Of a DNA stretch of 16,976 nucleotides, positions 6,873 through 12,793 are shown piece after piece. The stretch is taken from assembly GCA_028706995.1 (NCBI GenBank), contig JAQTVR010000012.1, forward strand, positions 1 through 16,976, written 5' to 3'. Numbering within the stretch: the first letter of the stretch is position 1; every line of letters starts with the position of its first letter. Source of the stretch: Dehalococcoidales bacterium. GTDB lineage: Bacteria; Chloroflexota; Dehalococcoidia; Dehalococcoidales; UBA5627. Under the pieces are notes generated by a model. That model was not told where the DNA came from. It saw only the letters and a program-made list of their open reading frames with translations, and ran no database searches. The position numbers and the translations under genes were made by a program.

Positions 6873-7174
6873 TTACATAAATAATTCAATCGGAATATTT
6901 GGCTGATTTATAGTAAGAGAAATATCAATACCAAATTCTTCCTGAATTTTGAATAAATTGTTAACTTGTTCATCAGAGGCTTCAACACCCATTACGTTGC
7001 CATATAAGATTTCGTGGTTCTTTATTCGATTATCATAAACCTCTTGTCCCTGATAATCATACCTGAATATCTTTCCAAAGTAGATATCTATATTTCATCT
7101 TTAAATTGCTGCGAAGAGTTTTTGCCCGCTTTATAATAGAAATCTGGATTAGTCGAGCTGTCACAATGAGGCAT
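6873..7174 (-). pseudogene. Frameshifted gene remnant, unknown family
   Basis: On the minus strand a reading frame starts at ATG 7174 (MPHCDSSTNPDFYYKAGK, then NSSQQFKDEI) and stops at about 7088. The adjoining frame, open from 7094 to TAA 6873-6875, continues with IDIYFGKIFRYDYQGQEVYD, then HEILYGNVMGVEASDEQV and FKIQEEFGIDISLTINQ. Together they read as about 100 codons of a real soluble protein broken by one frameshift. The end is abrupt (NIPIELFM then stop), so the original 3' part is lost. I cannot name the family; the last segment (short strand, helix, strand) resembles the first unit of a TIM-barrel-like protein. It lies directly downstream of the group II intron remnant, and may be what is left of its 3' exon. 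Confidence 0.5.
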
Positions 7175-7283
7175 AGAGAATCTTTTATTTATACTTATCA
7201 TTTTAATTGGGGAACCCTCCCCACAGATGGGGGCTTGCGAAGTTCCTTATTCGCTAGCCTTATATATAAAAGGGCGAACAGAC

Positions 7284-7318
7284 GAACGGAGGTCACCTGT
7301 TTTTCCGTTCCCCTCATC
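7284..7318 (-). ncRNA. Group II intron domain VI-like hairpin (remnant)
   Basis: Directly 3' of domain V on the minus strand, GAACGGA (complement of 7304-7310) pairs perfectly with TCCGTTC (complement of 7284-7290). The 13-nt interior is A-rich and includes AGG-TGA-CCT. Position and size fit domain VI, which carries the branch-point A. The exact intron 3' end was not determined. Confidence 0.45.
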
Positions 7319-7351
7319 GAACCGTGCATGAGGTTTTCCCTCACATGGTTC
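7319..7351 (-). ncRNA. Group II intron domain V (degenerate)
   Basis: The minus strand reads GAACCATGTGAGG, GAAAA loop, CCTCATGCACGGTTC. This folds as an 8-bp lower stem, a 2-nt bulge on the 3' side, a 5-bp upper stem and an A-rich loop, the hallmark of domain V. Compared with the usual GAGCCGUGUGA.../...CACGCACGGUUC form, the catalytic AGC triad reads AAC, and the lower stem has an A-C mismatch (bases 6 and 28). These changes suggest the intron is dead. Confidence 0.7.
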
Positions 7352-7560
7352 TCTGATCACCCTTCTCCAACAATCCATTCGTCATTAACTCGGTAGTCAT
7401 TACACATCTCAAGTTCTTTGTAAAGATATTCCCTACTTATCCCTTTACATCTGTACTCATCCCTGTTATGCACTATCTAATATCCCCCAACGATACCTTC
7501 TTCCCCACTTTCGTAGATGTTCGTTTAATTCTTCATCGAGCTGATCGATTAACATTTCTA
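7352..7560 (-). pseudogene. Decayed 3' end of a group II intron reverse transcriptase ORF
   Basis: This is the segment just 5' of domain V on the minus strand, where the intron-encoded protein normally ends. From ATG 7555 one frame gives MLIDQLDEELNEHLRKWGRR and YRW before drifting and stopping at 7466. This resembles the maturase (X domain) pattern of a short helix with ELN.HL.KW.RRKYR. Another frame near the end gives LYKELEMCNDYRVNDEWIVG and stops just before domain V. No RT catalytic motifs remain. The fragment abuts the apbE stop codon, so the 5' four-fifths of the intron is missing. The assignment rests mainly on its position beside domain V. Confidence 0.45.
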
Positions 7561-7561
7561 T

Positions 7562-8581
7562 TCAAATACTTTTCGGGAAACCACTGGTTTTAAAGCTGTT
7601 CATGTTTTTATCGATAAGCAGCGCTTCGACACCGGGTAGCTTTTCAACCATGGAAAGGGCTTCGTCCTTGCCCATAATAATACAGGCAGTAGACAGGGCA
7701 TCGGCACAGGTAGTATCACCGGCAATCACGGTAGCGCTTGCCAACTCGGTTGGAGAAACCCCTGTCCTGGGGTCGATGATATAATTATAGAGGTAATCCC
7801 CGGTAAAATACGCTTCATAATCACCAGAGGTGGATATAGCCCAATCACCGGAATCAATAATTCCAAAATAGCTGCTATCATCCCTGGGATTGGCAATACC
7901 TATTCTCCAGAGTTGCCCGTCCTGCCTGGTTCCCACGGGGTATATCTCTCCCCCACCATTTATCAGTACATTATTCATATTACCCTGACTGAGCAAACCG
8001 GCAGCTTTATCGACTATGTAACCTACAGCGATGCTATCCAGTGTAATAAGCGCTCCGTTTTTAGCCAGCGTGATATTGTTCCCACTTATATTGATATTTT
8101 TGTAATCTACAAGCATTTTAACTTCGGCAATATCACTGCTACCCGGTGGAGTATTATACTTGTTAAAGCTTTCCCTGTTAAGTTCAAGAAGCGGTAGTGT
8201 CGTAACATCGAAAAGCCCGCTGGTCATTTCGGAATACTCCATGGACTTTCTCATTACGTCCAGCATTTCTTTCGATGCCCCTATCAATTGCCCGCTGCTA
8301 TTAAGGCTATAGAGCTCGCTGGCAGGATCAAAGCGGCTGAAAATATCTGATAGCCGACTGATTTCATTGAAAGTGGACATTACCATTTTACGGGCATTAT
8401 CCTCATCGGTATCGACCACTTTAATGGTAACATAAGTACCCATTATGGCCTGTGTTTGGGCATATACCTTTAATTCAGGCTCGGACAATAACTCTTTTAC
8501 CCCGATGCCTCCAATTGCCAAGGCTCCTGCCCCGATAGCGGTAAGCTTTATAAAATCACGGCGGGACAGTTTCTGTTTCAT
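7562..8581 (-). CDS. apbE: FAD:protein FMN transferase, Tat-exported ApbE
   Basis: ApbE transfers FMN from FAD to a threonine of extracytoplasmic flavoproteins, with Mg2+. The 339-residue protein starts with a Tat signal (SRRDFIKLTAIGAGALAIGG). Family motifs follow: MGTYVTIKV (47-55), SRFDPASELY (82-91), the NGGGEI nucleotide loop (208-213), AISTSGDY (248-255), IIDPRTG (268-274) and the metal-binding CADALSTA (292-299). The usual LxxIAKGY motif reads LDSIAVGY (181-188), with Val at the Lys position. The natural target is the FMN-binding protein at 10751-11395 in the same operon, which has an SGATIS site. GAGGTAC precedes the ATG by about 11 nt; the gap to the upstream hybB-like gene is 47 nt. 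It is the last gene of the operon. Confidence 0.93.
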   Translation of the reverse strand: MKQKLSRRDFIKLTAIGAGALAIGGIGVKELLSEPELKVYAQTQAIMGTYVTIKVVDTDEDNARKMVMSTFNEISRLSDIFSRFDPASELYSLNSSGQLIGASKEMLDVMRKSMEYSEMTSGLFDVTTLPLLELNRESFNKYNTPPGSSDIAEVKMLVDYKNINISGNNITLAKNGALITLDSIAVGYIVDKAAGLLSQGNMNNVLINGGGEIYPVGTRQDGQLWRIGIANPRDDSSYFGIIDSGDWAISTSGDYEAYFTGDYLYNYIIDPRTGVSPTELASATVIAGDTTCADALSTACIIMGKDEALSMVEKLPGVEALLIDKNMNSFKTSGFPKSI

Positions 8582-8628
8582 ATCTGTTGTACCTCTTAAC
8601 TTAAATCTTACCTATTTAGTTTATGAAT

Positions 8629-9771
8629 TCACTCAGGGCTCAAACTTCTATTACCCGCTACTACCTCTTTGCTATGGGCCATCGGCAGAAAGTGGTTAGC
8701 CAGCCAAACGATAGCTAAAGCATAGGCGACAAGTCCTGCCGAGATGGCGAATTCCATCCAATGGGGAAAGTAACTAAAGCCGGGTCTCATTTCCAGTCCC
8801 AGCATGCCCGCGTTTAAGCGGTTGAAGATCAGCCCAATAATGACGAGCACTGCGCTCCAAAACAATGCTTTTCGGCTTTGCCTCACGGCTGGCATGGAGA
8901 AGAGGATGATGGGTAGAATTACTCCGATGATGATCTCGCCCCACCATAAAAAGTTCTGCGGATACGCGCTGAAGACTAGCCCCAGTTCTCCGGACACCGT
9001 CAGATCTCCCAGCTTCAGCAGCAAGTAGAAGCCGAGTATATAAGGGACAGCCTTGCCAAGTCCGCCTAGGATATCTACGTCCTGCTTGTGACCGAAAACG
9101 CTGGAAGTGAGTGATGTTTCAAATATTACCATGGCTAATCCTACGACTATGGCCGAGTTAAGAAAGAGAATGGGAAGGATAGGAGTGTACCATAACGTAT
9201 GTAGTGTTTCCGGCATCATTAGCAGTGTCGATCCTAGGGATGACTGGTGTAAAGTTGAGAGGACAATGCCGGCAATTACCAGGGGAATTTGGATTGACTG
9301 GATAATTTTTAAAGGGATATGCCAGTTGAAGCGCTCGAAGATTGCCGGACTAAATTCCAGTGCCAGCACTATGGTGTATAATATGACACATACAGCCACT
9401 TCAAACAGTGGGGAATGAACATTCCAGTCAATGATGACATGCCAGATATACCAGGGTTGCCCCAGGTCCACCAGAAGAGCAAGTATCACTAGCGTGTAGC
9501 CTAGGAAAGCGGTCAGTATCGCCGATCTCACTAAGGGTTGATACTTTTTCAAGTTAAAGATATAAACTACTGATGCCATGATGAAACCGCCCGCGGCCAG
9601 AGCCACACCGCAATAAAGATCAAAGCTTATCCATAATCCCCAGGGACGGCCGTCACTGAGATTAGTGACCGCCCCTAATCCATAGATGAAGCGTATGGCC
9701 ATGATAACCGCACTAAATATAATCAGGGCAGTGATGATAGAGAGGCCGATAGGAAATTTCCTTTGCTTCAT
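8629..9771 (-). CDS. hybB: HybB/NrfD-type quinone-reactive integral membrane subunit
   Basis: This 380-residue protein has about nine or ten membrane helices and belongs to the NrfD/PsrC superfamily, closest in pattern to HybB of hydrogenase-2. The segment GLGAVTNLSDGRPWGLWISF (31-50) followed by DLYCGVALAAGGF is the HybB signature. The family passes electrons between menaquinone and a partner ferredoxin on the outer face of the membrane. LVDLGQPWYIWH and FNRLNAGMLGLEM are also family-like. The start codon ATG 9771 overlaps the TGA that ends the read-through HybA frame (ATGA). No hydrogenase large or small subunit is nearby, so the enzyme partner differs or lies elsewhere. The gene symbol marks similarity, not proven hydrogenase function. 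Confidence 0.9.
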   Translation of the reverse strand: MKQRKFPIGLSIITALIIFSAVIMAIRFIYGLGAVTNLSDGRPWGLWISFDLYCGVALAAGGFIMASVVYIFNLKKYQPLVRSAILTAFLGYTLVILALLVDLGQPWYIWHVIIDWNVHSPLFEVAVCVILYTIVLALEFSPAIFERFNWHIPLKIIQSIQIPLVIAGIVLSTLHQSSLGSTLLMMPETLHTLWYTPILPILFLNSAIVVGLAMVIFETSLTSSVFGHKQDVDILGGLGKAVPYILGFYLLLKLGDLTVSGELGLVFSAYPQNFLWWGEIIIGVILPIILFSMPAVRQSRKALFWSAVLVIIGLIFNRLNAGMLGLEMRPGFSYFPHWMEFAISAGLVAYALAIVWLANHFLPMAHSKEVVAGNRSLSPE

Positions 9772-10007
9772 TTAGTCATCTCTTTTTTATCTTTATCTTC
9801 GCCTTGCCCCTTTAACTTATCTCTCCTTCCTGTAATCCAATGTAAGCTGGTCATAGTTGCTGCCACGACTGCAGCCACGGGCAGAACAGCCCTCATAGCA
9901 TATCTGGTATTGGCAACCGACTTTGAACCGAGGATGGGGAAACCCAGCTTTTCAAAGGGGGAGGGAGACAGAAATAGCCAGGATGTACCCCCATTCTCAT
10001 TCTCTCC
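9768..10007 (-). other. In-frame HybA C-terminal region after the TAG (tail and membrane anchor)
   Basis: After the TAG at 10008-10010 the same frame runs 79 codons to TGA 9768-9770 without another stop. It encodes GENENGGTSWLFLSPSPFEK, then LGFPIL, and a membrane helix (RAVLPVAAVVAATMTSLHWI) with a charged end GRRDKLKGQGEDKDKK. From memory, E. coli HybA has the same order: LYGEKEGGGTQVLVL, VPYENLDLPKL, a helix MMLPLAVLAGL, then RRN. The TAG replaces the Tyr of that YGE motif. There is no ATG with a ribosome site that would make this a separate gene; the first in-frame ATG (GCT ATG AGG) is near the helix. Conservation of the frame suggests a recent nonsense change, read-through, or a base error. 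Confidence 0.85.
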
Positions 10008-10652
10008 CTAGATATGGTCCACATATTTATCCGGTGTGTTAGCTATACGACTCTTAGCCTCGGCAATGAGCTCACCCCGCTGCCCGAATTTCAGAGCACC
10101 GGTGGGGCAGATATCGACACAGGAGGGATTCAAGCCCGTGGCCAACCGGTCAGCACAAAAGGTGCACTTGCGAACCCAGGGTATCGGCTTGTCCCACTCA
10201 AAGGTAGGCACCCCATAGGGGCAGGCCAGCATACAGTAGCGGCAGCCTATGCATTTGCCATCGTCATAGACTACCGGCCCATCGGGTGTCTTCTGCAGGG
10301 CGCCTACAAGGCAAGCCTCAACGCAGGCTGGTTCCAGACAGTGCATACACTGGTGCTTTCCGATGACATGGCCGGAGTCGTTGCCCTCCTCCCTATTATC
10401 TTCTAATTCGGTGACATGGATTTTGGTAAAGCTGTTTCCTCTCGGTAGCTTATTCCACTTCTGACAGGCAAGCTCACATAACCTGCATTCCATACCCAGG
10501 CATATAGTAGAGTCGTAAAGTACCGACTTCCCCGTCTCCTGTCCTTCTGTGGGGGCGGCCATTGCCATTGCACCGGGCAGTAAGCCACTGGTGACGGCAG
10601 TGCCTATACCTGCTGCCGATAGCTTGAGAAAATCTCTGCGGTTTATTTTCAT
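10008..10652 (-). CDS. hybA: HybA-type Tat-exported ferredoxin with four [4Fe-4S] clusters, ending at an internal TAG
   Basis: HybA-type subunits carry electrons by four [4Fe-4S] clusters between a catalytic partner and the NrfD/HybB quinone site, outside the cytoplasmic membrane. Residues 1-35 are a Tat signal (NRRDFLKLSAAGIGTAVTSG). The Cys sets are 51/56/59/63, 102/105/110/114, 134/137/140/144 and 163/166/178/182. The first has a Cx4C start (CLGMECRLCELAC) instead of the usual Cx2C. As read to TAG 10008, the protein has 214 residues and lacks the C-terminal anchor; the missing part is present in frame downstream. AAGGAG (complement 10661-10666) precedes ATG 10652 by 8 nt. The upstream neighbour is the FMN-binding gene, 98 nt away. 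Confidence 0.9.
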   Translation of the reverse strand: MKINRRDFLKLSAAGIGTAVTSGLLPGAMAMAAPTEGQETGKSVLYDSTICLGMECRLCELACQKWNKLPRGNSFTKIHVTELEDNREEGNDSGHVIGKHQCMHCLEPACVEACLVGALQKTPDGPVVYDDGKCIGCRYCMLACPYGVPTFEWDKPIPWVRKCTFCADRLATGLNPSCVDICPTGALKFGQRGELIAEAKSRIANTPDKYVDHI

Positions 10653-10681
10653 AAGGGGTCTCCTTAATAATGAATAACTTA

Positions 10682-10738
10682 GAAGTCAAAAGGCACAATG
10701 CCGATTGTTTTTCTTTTTATACTTGACTTCTTGACTTC
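10682..10738. repeat. Inverted and tandem repeat between the FMN-binding gene and hybA
   Basis: GAAGTCAA (10682-10689) faces two tandem copies of TTGACTTC (10723-10730 and 10731-10738). Inside is a small hairpin GGCA-CAA-TGCC (10692-10702). In the operon transcript the two TTGACTTC copies offer alternative pairing with the single GAAGTCAA, so a switchable stem just upstream of the hybA ribosome site is conceivable. Function is unproven. Confidence 0.4.
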
Positions 10739-10750
10739 ATGCCAACTTCC

Positions 10751-11395
10751 CTACGAGTAGCTCCTTTTGCCTGTGCTTTGCCTAATTGTAGCATACCAGA
10801 TAAATATCACCGGGATAAGGATAAATGGTATTACTACCGCTAGTGCTAATTTAATCTGCCAATCCATTTTGCTTTCTGTGGGGCTTTCCACGGGAAAGAC
10901 TTTTGTCAGTGCCACTTCTTTAACAATATCAACCACTGACATGGAGCTTATGGTCGCACCACTTGCGGCATCCACTGCTCCACCATAGTCGGTCAGGGCA
11001 CAATCTTCCATCTTTAGTCCGTTAAACTGGTCGAAAAAATTTAGCGTTTCAATAAATTCCCAATATTTAGGGGATTCTTCATGCGAGACTACAAATATGC
11101 CCTTTATTGTTTCCCTATCCTCAAGCCCAACCAGAATAACCATCGGACCGCTAGTAAAAAAGGCATAGCCGATCTGGTTTGTACTCATATCATATATTGT
11201 GTATATGTCTGCCTCTTCATTATAGTTAAAGCTGCTGGTTTCCGGGAACACTTCCTGTAGCAACTCAAGTGTCAGCTGATCCGGTTGTTCCTTCGTTACT
11301 GCCACTTTATCCGGGGTAAGAAATAAAAACGACATTGTGAAAACTACAATTGCGGTAGTAATTATTAGATAATATTTGCCTAATTTTTTAACCAT
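10751..11395 (-). CDS. Membrane-anchored FMN-binding protein with covalent flavinylation motif (RnfG-like domain)
   Basis: The 214-residue protein has an N-terminal helix (about 8-26, YYLIITTAIVVFTMSFLFL), an extracytoplasmic FMN-binding domain, and a C-terminal helix (181-203) with a basic tail. The domain contains the flavinylation site DAASGATISS, with the acceptor Thr at residue 148, as in RnfG and NqrC. YAFFTSGPMVILVGLEDRET and IKGIFVVSHEESP are typical of the domain. The second helix is unlike RnfG. I prefer ATG 11395, which has AGGA 8 nt upstream, over ATG 11437, which has no ribosome site. It is the first gene of the operon with hybA, hybB and apbE, and is the evident ApbE target. An IS3 element ends 106 nt upstream. 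Confidence 0.85.
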   Translation of the reverse strand: MVKKLGKYYLIITTAIVVFTMSFLFLTPDKVAVTKEQPDQLTLELLQEVFPETSSFNYNEEADIYTIYDMSTNQIGYAFFTSGPMVILVGLEDRETIKGIFVVSHEESPKYWEFIETLNFFDQFNGLKMEDCALTDYGGAVDAASGATISSMSVVDIVKEVALTKVFPVESPTESKMDWQIKLALAVVIPFILIPVIFIWYATIRQSTGKRSYS

Positions 11396-11533
11396 ATCTT
11401 TTATCCTAACTAACTTTACATCCGATACCTGGATCATAAGGCTTAGGGCTTTACCAAAAGTTACTATTCCTCTATATCGCCAATATCAAGGCTGAAATCC
11501 GTGACCTTCCCCCTTGATTAGCTACACCCTTAA

Positions 11534-12319
11534 CTAGAATCCCACGGTTATTTTAGCATATTCACTGGGTGTCATGCCACTGAGTGAAGTATGAGGCCTG
11601 CCCTCATTATAATCTATCCGCCAGGTTTCTGTCACCTCCTTTGCGTGGCTTACCGTTATAAACCAGTTTTCATTTAAGCATTCATCCCTTAGCCTTCCGT
11701 TGAAACTCTCGACATAGGCATTCTCAATAGGTTTCCCCAGCCGTATGAAGTTGAGCTTCACTCCATTACGATAAGCCCATTCATCAAGTACCTTGCTGGT
11801 AAATTCAGGTCCGTTATCGATTGTTATCGCTTCCGGTAAACCTCTCCCCTCAACCAATCTTTCAAGTACCTGTACCACTCTCCGGCCGCCAAGGGAGGTA
11901 TCTACCTCGATAACCGGACATTCCCGTGAGTAGTCATCCACTATCGCCAGAGAGCGGAAACGCTGACCGGTAACGGTGCTATCGGTAACAAAGTCCATCG
12001 ACCATCTCTGGTTGGGCTTTTCAGCTGCCGGTAGTATAACCCGGTTTATTGCCGCTGTTTTCCTGCGCTTTCTTTTCCTTAAAGACAGGACTTCTTCCCG
12101 ATAAAGCCTTTCGGTCTTCTTATGATTTATCATCTTTCCTTCTCTACGTAGCATAAGATGAATCCTGGGGCAGCCAAAGCGACGCCGCTTATATGCCAGT
12201 TCGCGTATTCTGCTGCGCAGATCTTCATCCTTTCTTTTTACCGGTTTGTAATCATAGCTTACCCGCGGCAAGCCGACTAGCAGGCAGGCCTTTCTAATAC
12301 TACGCCCAAGACAGGTCAC
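11534..12319 (-). CDS. IS3-family transposase OrfB (DDE integrase core)
   Basis: OrfB holds the catalytic DDE domain that cuts and joins the element's ends. The open part is 261 residues from GTG 12319, and the frame is continuous upstream to the slippery site at 12361-12367, from which it would be made as an OrfAB fusion. The HTH_21-like region (IRELAYKRRRFGCPRIHLML) is followed by the DDE core: Asp in RWSMDFVTDS, Asp in ITIDNGPEFTSK, and Glu in NGRLRDECLNENWF. The C-terminus YNEGRPHTSLSGMTPSEYA is typical of IS3. This half looks intact. It ends in TAG at 11534-11536, 21 nt inside the element's end. Confidence 0.92.
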   Translation of the reverse strand: MTCLGRSIRKACLLVGLPRVSYDYKPVKRKDEDLRSRIRELAYKRRRFGCPRIHLMLRREGKMINHKKTERLYREEVLSLRKRKRRKTAAINRVILPAAEKPNQRWSMDFVTDSTVTGQRFRSLAIVDDYSRECPVIEVDTSLGGRRVVQVLERLVEGRGLPEAITIDNGPEFTSKVLDEWAYRNGVKLNFIRLGKPIENAYVESFNGRLRDECLNENWFITVSHAKEVTETWRIDYNEGRPHTSLSGMTPSEYAKITVGF

Positions 12320-12354
12320 CGCGTACGTGACCGCTTGCTTCCTCGTCCCGGGCG

Positions 12355-12623
12355 TTAGAAGTTTTTTGAGAGTAGTTCCTTTAAGGTCTGATTATCCAAA
12401 GCCTGCTCAGCTACAATTTGTTTTAAGCGCCGGTTTTCGGTCTCCAGGGCTTTAGGCCTTTTAAGTTCACCGACACCGTAAGACCGGCGTATTTAGCCTT
12501 CCAATTGTAGTAGGTGGCATCACTCATGCCATACTTGCGGCATAGATCGGCTACCTTAGCTTCTGCTTCACCTTCTTTGAGAACTGCTATGATCTGTTCC
12601 TCTGTGTACTGTCTTGCTTTCAC
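12355..12623 (-). pseudogene. IS3-family OrfA, frameshifted
   Basis: OrfA binds the element's ends through a helix-turn-helix. It starts at GTG 12623 (AAGGAGG 6 nt upstream), with RQYTEEQIIAVLKEGEAEAK and CRKYGMSDATYYNWKAKYAG as the DNA-binding part. The frame then changes near 12465-12474 (GTGTCGGTGAACTT), where two bases appear to be extra or one missing. The other frame restores the expected ELKR.KALETENRRLKQIVA leucine-zipper region to TAA 12355. Read straight through, the first frame ends at 12423. Thus normal OrfA and OrfAB cannot be made unless this is a sequencing error. Confidence 0.8.
12361..12367 (-). promoter_or_regulatory. Programmed -1 frameshift heptamer A AAA AAC
   Basis: The complement of GTTTTTT at 12361-12367 reads A-AAA-AAC in the OrfA frame, four bases before the OrfA stop. 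A -1 slip there joins OrfA exactly to the OrfB frame (KKLLTPGTRKQAVT). This is the standard IS3 control signal. Confidence 0.8.
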
Positions 12624-12793
12624 TAGAATCCTCCTTATGAATTTTTATCATAGGAAAACTCTAATAGCAATTGGCCTGGTTTTTGGGGGGAGGGTCATGT
12701 ATGACATGTCATCTAAGTGGGCACGAAGGAAATATTCTACCAAGGACAGATCCAATATGGAGTGCTTGTCTAAGATGTCATTCTGATTAGATA

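Larger units (their letters stand above)
11502..12697 (-). mobile_element. IS3-family insertion sequence, about 1.2 kb, probably inactive
   Basis: The element is bounded by TGACCTTCCCCC (11502-11513) and the inverted TGACCCTCCCCC (complement of 12686-12697), 11 of 12 identical, starting with the usual TG and ending with CA. It contains orfA and orfB in the standard overlapping arrangement on the minus strand. Length is normal for IS3. The flanking bases (TCCG left, TGTA right) show no clear target duplication. orfA carries an extra frameshift, so this copy likely cannot move on its own. It points toward the redox operon. Confidence 0.8.

Noticed and set aside
7106..7396. Plus-strand 96-codon ORF
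   Set aside because: It runs antisense through the group II intron remnant and the gene remnant; the intron structure explains the sequence better.
10008..10010. TAG as a pyrrolysine codon
   Set aside because: No pyl gene or suppressor tRNA is visible, HybA homologs have Tyr here, and several genes in the window end in TAG. Kept only as one of several possibilities.
9763..10011. Plus-strand ORF over the gap between hybB and hybA
   Set aside because: The minus-strand HybA continuation fits conserved HybA features; the plus-strand frame is its shadow.
11498..12701. Target-site duplication around the IS3 element
   Set aside because: Flanks are TCCG and TGTA; no 3-4 bp direct repeat is seen, so none is claimed.
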